Assembly (NCBI GenBank): GCA_963682025.1
Contig: OY821519.1
Location: forward strand, 132,781,612-132,845,611
Direction: 5' to 3'
Length of the DNA stretch: 64,000 nucleotides
Origin: Cordilura impudica
Lineage: Eukaryota > Arthropoda > Insecta > Diptera > Scathophagidae
The notes under the pieces are model-generated. The model had not been told where the DNA came from and ran no database searches. It worked only from the letters and a program-made list of their open reading frames with translations. Positions within the stretch are counted from its first letter, which is position 1, and every line of letters starts with the position of its first letter. The position numbers and the translations under genes were made by a program. Below are positions 57,651 to 64,000 of the stretch, one piece after another.

Positions 57651-58359
57651 TTTAATATTTCCTGAATCATTTAAGTCAAGCGGTTAAATTTTTAAACCCA
57701 CATTACGACATCTCATTGCAATTTTTTCGTTTAAAAATTAAAAAAATGTTTTTGTATAACAAATGTCACATTGTTTTACAAATCTTTTATATTTAAGTGA
57801 GCCGACCTAATTTTTCACTAATTCTTCAGACAAAACAAGTTAATCAACAAAACAAGTGAAAAAAAATTGGGGTCCATTTTCACATTTTGGGGCCCATTTT
57901 CATATACTTCATCGTACCGCATCCTTTAAATGAAAATAAGCCCCAAATAGTGTTTATGCAAATGAGCCCTAGAATAGTTTAGGGCCCGTTTTCATTCGTG
58001 GTTTGGGGCCCTAGTTCATTTTTTGGGGTTCATTTTCATTTCTAGAAATGGGGTCGATTTTCATTATGAAAATGAACCCCAAATTTGGGGCCCACTTTAA
58101 TTTTTTACTTTGGGGTCCATTTTCCTGGGGCCCATATTCATAGCGCCATATTTTTCAGCAAGAATATAAATTTTTTAAAAGAGAGTGGGTATAAATGCAA
58201 TTTTAAGGCTGTACAAAACCGTGCAAGCTTTTAAATGGAATAGGTTTTCTTAACCTTGCCCTTTGACCTAGAAGAGGCAGATAGGATTTTAAACACAAAA
58301 AATAAATGTTGAGATTAACAATGATCCAGAATTGTGTAAATATTAATTGAAATATCACC

Positions 58360-58795
58360 CCTGCTGCTCCGCCGCATTATATTATATTATATTAATTTTT
58401 ATAATATAATACCAAAATTTGCCAAGAGAAGTTAACGTACAGTAATGCCAAAATATGCCAAGAGAAGTTAACGTACAGTAAAAGTAAAGTTGATTGTCCA
58501 CGCATAACTTTCCTCAAACCCAACGAATTTGCCAAGAGAAGTTAACGTACAGAATGCCAAAATATGCCAAGATAAGTTAACGTACAGTAAAAGTAAAGTT
58601 GATTCTCCACGCATAACTTTCCTCAAACCTAACAAATTTAAGTTAATAGCTCAAAAGAAGGAGCTTGATCCACTGAGTGTTCTTAGACCTAAGTCAACAG
58701 CCTACGTTAATTAGAACTCTAGTTATAGAGGTTTGAGAGAAGAAAAATATTGAAAAAAAATATTGAATGCAAATTCTTTTAATATATAAGATAAT
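58360..58795 (+). mobile_element. Second copy of the Helitron E ORF block, with internal triplication
   Basis: Shares CCCCTGCTGCTCCGCCGC and (ATATT)n with 21375, and the frame SKVDSPRITFLKPNKFK, LIAQKKELDPLSVLRP, STAYVN then stop (58529-58714). The phrase GCCAAGAGAAGTTAACGTAC occurs about four times in 58415-58585, where the other copy has it once. The right end of the family is missing. Confidence 0.55.
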
Positions 58796-58864
58796 GGCAA
58801 CTGCGATGACACTAGTCCCGATATATGAAAATGAATTCAATGGGATTTACAAACAACTGTAATT

Positions 58865-59370
58865 TTTTTCCTCTGTTCATTAATGATTTTCGATCTACTC
58901 TATAATAAATTTTTCTAACATTTTAATTTATGCTGATGACGTAAATATTTTTCTTAGCTATAAATATTCCTGTGATCAAGCTTTCCTGCAAAACGATTGG
59001 TGCAACTAAAAATTTTTGGATTAAATTTAAAAAAATGTAAATACATACGTTTTTCAAGAAAACATGGATCTTTCGGTAAATATGCTCTTGGTGGTTATCA
59101 GTTAGAGTTATCTTGATATATTTTCTCAACATATTTTACTATGACCGCTAACAAAGCTCGTGGAGTACTTGCCTTTATCAAATATTGGGCCAAAGAATTT
59201 TGTTATCCAATCATAACAAAACAATTGTATACATCTCTTGTCAGACCGATTTTGGAAGCTGGTTCCGTTGTTTGGGATCCTTATTATGCCGTTCACAGCG
59301 ATCACATTGAGTCTGTTCAAAAACAATTGGTCCGATTTCGACTTTCTTGTCAGGACAACGTACAATAATA
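58865..59370 (+). pseudogene. LINE reverse transcriptase fragment
   Basis: Plus-strand pieces: FLFINDFRSTL, LIYADDVNIFLSYKYSCDQA with the YADD box (near 58929), LNLKKCKYIRFSRKHGSF, then the frame 59141-59368 with NKARGVLAFIKYWAKEF, LYTSLVRPILEAGSVVWDP and SDHIESVQKQLVRF. This is the 3' half of a Jockey/I-like RT and is different from the LINE at 26157. Frames shift two or three times; there is no A-rich tail, and a satellite array follows. Confidence 0.75.
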
Positions 59371-59399
59371 ATATATGAACTCACATAACAGATTAAAAA

Positions 59400-60010
59400 C
59401 TCTCGCTTCGGGTATGGAAAGTATGGAAAGTGCCAGGCCCATGAGTCCGACCACGCATATTTTCGGTACTACTACTTACATTAAAAACCACTGAACTTCC
59501 GCAAGGCTCAAGATTTTGGCTATCATAGTACTACAGACATATGATATTAAATATTAACTTTGCATGGGAGGTACCACACCCAGAGGTCGGCTCCTGCCCA
59601 ATTTTAGTACGAGTACAAAAATTAAGAATACAGTAAACCACACAAATTTCAAAGCTATTGCTATCATAGTACCCAATACATACGATGATAAGTGTTAATC
59701 TTGTATAGGAAATGCCACGCCCATCTATTCGATCACGAATTTTTAGTAAGACTACTCACATTAATAATCAAAAAACTCGTGAATACTCAGGCTATCATAA
59801 TGCTCTAGATGAACGATAATAAATAATGGCTATGTCTGTTAGGTGCCATTCCCATTAGTCCGATCCCTCCCATTTTTAGTTCAACTACTCACATTAATAA
59901 TTCACACAAAGTTTCAAGGTTCTCACTAATATAGTTCTCCAGATATATGAAATTAGATATTTACTTTGTATGGGTGGTGTCACGCCCACTTTAACAAAAT
60001 GTCAGTTTTA
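59400..60010 (+). repeat. Satellite family F, copy 2
   Basis: Four or more diverged units of about 135 bp with phrases CCATTTTTAGT, ACTACTCACATTAATAAT, TATCATAGTACTCCAGATAT-like text and TTTGTATGGGNGGTGCCACGCC. The copy at 49000 is in the opposite orientation. Confidence 0.65.
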
Positions 60011-60187
60011 TATGAAAGATTTCGTTTTTGTTTTTTTATTTAAAGATAAATCAAACATCATTAAGTCTTTGATGAACAAAAAATATTTTTTTTATTAGTT
60101 TTTATTCTATGGGGCGCCACATATCACTCACTTTAGAGAGGTACAGGTGCGATATGTTCTCTTGCAGGCTCTGGCTATAACTACTAC

Positions 60188-61227
60188 ATGGAGTGAATAC
60201 TCCGTGGCCTAACCATGAAAAACCAGTTTTTTAGTTTTGAAATTAATTTAATTCTTCAACGTAATCTCCGTTAAGTGAAATGCACTCCTAATGATACTCA
60301 AACATCTTGATACCCTAGAAAAAACGATCTGTCAAACCCCTCAAAATAGGCTTCCGTTTTTGATATAACTTCTTCATTTGTGAAAAAACTCTTTCCCTGG
60401 AGCCATTTTTTCAAGTTTGGGAACAAATAATAATCGCTGGGGGCCAGATCTGGAGAATACGGGGGGTGGAGAAACAATTCGTAATGTAAAGTCTTCAATT
60501 TTTCTGAAGCCAAAAAATATTGTCATGCTGGTACCAAATTTTTTTCTTATTTAAGTGTGGTCGTTTTTTCTTAATTTTTTCATCCAATCTGTCCAAAAAC
60601 TCAAAATAGTACTTGACAGTTATTGGTTTCCTTTTCTCCGAGTAATCAATAAATATTGTACCACATGCATCCCAAAAACACTGGCCATTACCTTTTCAAA
60701 AGCAGAAAGCTTTTTCATATTTAAATGATCATGTAATATATGCCGAACTCAGTCTGTTAATATCTTTATGATGCCAGCAACCTCACTCACTTTATATTTT
60801 CGACCAACCCATACAACCTGATGCACTTTTCCTACGTTTTCTTCGGTAACTGCCTGATTTGGACGACCAGAACGATCTGCATCATTTGTACGCTTATGAC
60901 TACGTTTAAGTTCGGAATACCACGTTTTAACCATTGAATATGAGGGCGAAGATTCACCATAATGTTTATCAATCCATTCTTTGGCTTGGACATTATTTTT
61001 TCCCACAAAAAAACAATGTGTAATCAAAACACGAAACTCTTTGCAATCCATTTTTTCTCAAACTTTAAAAGCAGCATCATTTATATAACGGTAACTTTTT
61101 TCTAAATTAATGAAATATGATGAAATTTTGATGCAATTTTTCTAACAGTTGGCTATACTGAATAAACAAACAAAATTGGCACTTGTCACGCCATTTCTAT
61201 GTGAGGCCACGAACTTTTCACTCCATG
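60188..61227 (-). mobile_element. Irritans-type mariner with internal deletion, TA-flanked
   Basis: Ends CATGGAGTGAATACTCCGTG and the inverse of CATGGAGTGAAAAGTTCGTG, flanked by TA; 1,040 bp. Minus strand: MDCKEFRVLITHCFFVGKNN (start 61051), HTH text to VAGIIKILTD, then a jump from KKLSA to VMASVFWDACGTIFIDYSEK, so the block with the first Asp (TTDETWIH in the sister copy) is deleted. The C-terminal frame 60513-60298 keeps LFLHPPYSPDLAPSDYYLFP with the third Asp. It is the same family as the copy at 40125, with a different deletion. Confidence 0.88.
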
Positions 61228-63688
61228 TAATATATACTTAATAATTTAGCAATTATGATCCGTGGCTTAAATTCCGATATAAAATTGCATATTAAAAAAT
61301 TCGCGGATTTATTTATATAATTGGTTCCTTGTCTGGGGTTTTTGCATTACAATGACGTTAAAGGGCGGTAACCTTTTAAAGCTTTTTTCCATTTTTTGTC
61401 AAAATTTCAAGTAATTCGGAGCAAAAGTAACTGGCCCTCATATGGTATAACGTATATGTTAAAAACTTTAAATCAAATTTCTCACAAACAACATTTTTAA
61501 GTCCGTGAACATCATAACTCGAAATCTAGTTGACCGATCCTTTTGAAATTCGATGCATTATTTCTACACATAAATCACCAGGTAATCACAAAGAGGTTTT
61601 TTTACCATTTTCCCCCTTTTTCACAGAAATCTTATAGCAAAACTCGTGTTTTTCACTTCAAAATGCCCAAAAATAAAAAAAATAAAACTCTTCGTGATTA
61701 TCTCGGGAAACATCTCAGCTTTTAAACGCATTTCGATTTTTCTATTTCACATGATCCGCTAACGTATTATGATGTTCACCGCAAAACATTTTTTTTTCGA
61801 GCCGCCTCCAGAGATTCACTGTTACGGACTATTTATTAAACTTTTTAATTCAACATTTTTTCAAAGACACTTCAAATGTTATACTATAACGTGTTTGTGA
61901 CATAGATAATCCAACATTATTCATATCTTAAAATAAAATATGAAAATACGCCTTTTTTCGCCTTTGAAACCTTACCCCCCACCCCAAAATAAAATATATT
62001 CAAAATTTGGAAAATGTTTTAGTGGTCTTGATCTGACCAATTTTGATCCGTCATCAACTGCATGACAATCACACTAAATTTTGGACGATGCTCTTTTTCA
62101 TTATTTATACTTGTCCCAACACCCTCCTCCAAAACTCATAGGGTAGGGTATCTAAAAGTCAGCTCAGACCAAACTTAAACTTTCTTATCCGTTATTGTAC
62201 TTGTTTATCGCCAACTAATTAGATTTGATGACTTAATCTCGTGTAGGATAACGTTTCTAGAATCTAAACGTATCCAACGTTAAATGTTAAGACGATTTCA
62301 TATAAACACACACTAAAATACTGTTATATGCTAAAATTTAATGCTACAGTCAATTCTCCTTTTTTTGATCTAAAACCAAAATTAGTTTGGCATTAATTAT
62401 ATGGCTAAAAGCTAAAGTAGACACATAAAATAGACTACTGAAACAGAAATTACTGTTAAATAGAAAAACAGCCAGACCGAAAGATAGTCGACTAAACGTA
62501 GATACGGTATCTGAAACATGTATGTTTTTAAGTTAAAGGCGCAAATGGTAGACATATAGACAGACATGAAGAACGCCAATTTGTTAAGCTATTAATGACA
62601 ATTCAAAGTCTACCGTTTGTCAAATTTAGTCTATCCAGATGCTAAATAACAAAAACAAAATACGAATATACTGAAAAAAAATCTTAAACGTAATTGACCT
62701 GAAGTGAAGAAACTGAAGAGAAAGACAGACGGAGAGAGAGAGAGAGAGGAATAGGAAGAAGAAGCAATTGAAAAATATATTAGCTTGAGCTTTTTTTGAG
62801 ATTGAAAATTGAATGAATAGATTGTTAAAATTGAATGAATGGATATGTTATGTAGAATGTACGTAATGAAAGGTTTTTAAATTGCATTTTTCCATTTTTT
62901 TTTTTTTTTTTTTTTTTTACAAAAAAAAACTTCGTCTAAATGCCAGTAGTTGTGGTTAAAATCGTGATTAGCGGTATTTTAATGACATGTTGTAGTTAAA
63001 AATGCGTCAGTTTAAAAATTGAAAACATCTAAATGGCAAGAAAATGAAAAATGATCATTATCTAAACGTGATCATACATGATGATGAGACATGAGCTCAA
63101 AACTCCAGACTTAAATGGTGATAATTGCACAAAATATACTTAATCGTAATGTTGTACAATGTACATACAATGTATCTGTTTGTAAGAACTGTCATGTTCC
63201 TTTTATCAGAAATTTTTCAGCATATATTGACAATGCTTGATAGAATTTGATTAACAACAACACTAAGTACTTGAGGGAATTAGTTTAAAAGCTGAATGTC
63301 TAAGGCAATGCATGATTCTCAGATGAGAGACAGTAAAAGCATTCCAGAGAGGTTGCAACTCATTAAATTTACATATAGAAATGCCATCAACAATATCCGC
63401 CTATCTCGAGTTTGGAGTTTTAGTTTTAAAATTAAAAGATTCTGGGATATCAGAGTTCAATGAACCTAGAAGTTTGATAATAGAACCCTACGAGTTTTTG
63501 ATAATGCGCTTTTAGGTCATAAGCAAACTCTGCAAAATAAGAGAAATTATTATATGGAAATAATAAAACAAAAAGCGGATATATTATAAAGAGCTAGAAT
63601 CCAGGACAAAAGCTCTACTTACATTTGATTATGTTCGGTATTACCGCTTTTATTATAAATGGCTTATATTTGTTTTTATTTATTGCAG
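61228..63688. other. Intron sequence before exon C, no element recognised
   Basis: Nearly 2.5 kb without terminal repeats or coding frames that I recognise. Simple sequence: (GA)n at 62731-62750 and a poly-T run of about 25 at 62894-62920. A phrase near 62130-62160 (AACTCATAGGGTAGGGTATC) faintly resembles a Helentron-like end. The acceptor tract TTTGTTTTTATTTATTGCAG is normal. Confidence 0.5.
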
Positions 63689-63839
63689 GCTATAACGTTG
63701 GCTAAAACTTGTGAAGCCACCACGGAAATGCGAGAATGTCGTTCACCTAAAGACTGGTCTCTGTTGGCTTTGCAAAATACACGTACTGGCAAATCACATT
63801 ATTTGGTTATATGCAGATGTCCAGATCACTTTAAAATGG
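63689..63839 (+). CDS. Internal exon C of the same host gene
   Basis: A 151-nt exon follows TTTATTGCAG and ends at ATGG|GTAAGT. It starts in phase 0, matching the end of the 42885 exon, and carries one base into the next, unseen exon. Fragments include ITLAKTCEATTEMRECRSPK, DWSLLALQNTRTGKSHYL and VICRCPDHFKM. Four Cys residues, two of them as CRC, continue the cysteine-rich pattern. The intron before it is 20,725 bp. The coding sequence looks intact and unlike the AT-rich surroundings. The gene continues to the right of the window. Function unknown; a conserved secreted protein is the most I can support. Confidence 0.88.
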
Positions 63840-64000
63840 GTAAGTAACAGCTTTATGCAAATAAATAATTTTTTTTATTCTGAAGTCTAGCCCTATTATG
63901 CATAAAATAATTTCGTTATAAATATTATTGAAGTATTTAATGTAATAAATACAAATTAAGGACTGTAAAAAGTAGTTCCAACTGTGCTGAGGCAATAAAT

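Larger units (their letters stand above)
55995..58147. mobile_element. Mutator-like element with 9-bp target duplication and GGGGCC-rich arms
   Basis: The left end GGTGGTATGAATATGGGCCC and the inverse of GGCGCTATGAATATGGGCCC at the right are followed by matching CAGGAAAATGG. The 9-bp sequence ATATTTTTC flanks both sides (55986-55994, 58148-58156). Both arms (55995-56265 and 57858-58147) consist of repeated GGGGCCC/GGGGTCCATTTTCAT-type motifs. Inside are a Helentron-like piece and a smaller TIR element. No transposase seen. A 9-bp duplication fits Mutator-like elements, but other superfamilies with 8-9 bp duplications remain possible. Confidence 0.72.

Overview
The window is a stretch of a fly genome. 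It is very AT-rich and has no bacterial-style gene packing. It holds a spliced host gene whose small exons lie between introns of about 11 and 21 kb, plus a dense, nested population of insect transposons (mariner/Tc1, Helitron and Helentron-like, hAT, LINE, piggyBac- and Harbinger-type MITEs). The mix, including an irritans-type mariner, suggests a dipteran, most likely a calyptrate fly. That placement is inference.

Host gene (+ strand): three internal exons with good splice sites and compatible phases at 31634-31785, 42885-42963 and 63689-63839. They encode a cysteine-rich, probably extracellular protein that I cannot name. The first and last exons are not visible, so everything before 31634 is either upstream intron or intergenic.

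0-10 kb: a broken transposon ORF (1-709), a TIR-bounded satellite element (1855-2507), a dead mariner, then a three-level nest (Helitron pair, then a Harbinger-like element with TAA target duplication, then a TTAA-flanked piggyBac-type MITE) at 4478-7238, followed by a Helentron-like copy and a hAT remnant. 10-20 kb: Helitron and Helentron-like copies, a decayed unclassified DNA transposon with a gene (15769-17532), and a deleted mariner with TA duplication (19302-20225). 20-30 kb: a canonical Helitron with 5' TC and 3' CTAG, Tc1 debris, a large Helentron-like copy, and the best-preserved coding element, a LINE with endonuclease and reverse transcriptase (26157-29675).

30-42 kb: the first exon, a mariner with a D-to-N change, a mariner inserted at TA inside another Tc1/mariner element, a transposon ORF split by a Helentron-like insertion, a Tc1 piece, an irritans-type mariner lacking its third catalytic Asp, and a second TAA-flanked MITE. 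42-64 kb: the second exon, more dead mariner/Tc1 copies, a satellite element, an unclassified zinc-knuckle transposon with long TIRs (52186-54908), a 2.15-kb Mutator-like element with a 9-bp target duplication and GGGGCC-rich ends that carries nested elements including a RING-finger piece (55995-58147), LINE debris, a deleted irritans-type mariner and the third exon.

No transposase gene here looks intact by reading; all carry stops, frameshifts, deletions or catalytic substitutions. I see no tRNA, rRNA, CRISPR or bacterial operon. The most novel material is the set of non-autonomous families (the TIR-bounded satellite, the GGGGCC-armed Mutator-like element, the AGGTRC/TAA MITEs, the Helitron head-to-head palindrome) rather than a new gene system. 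All family names rest on motifs and memory; no search was run.
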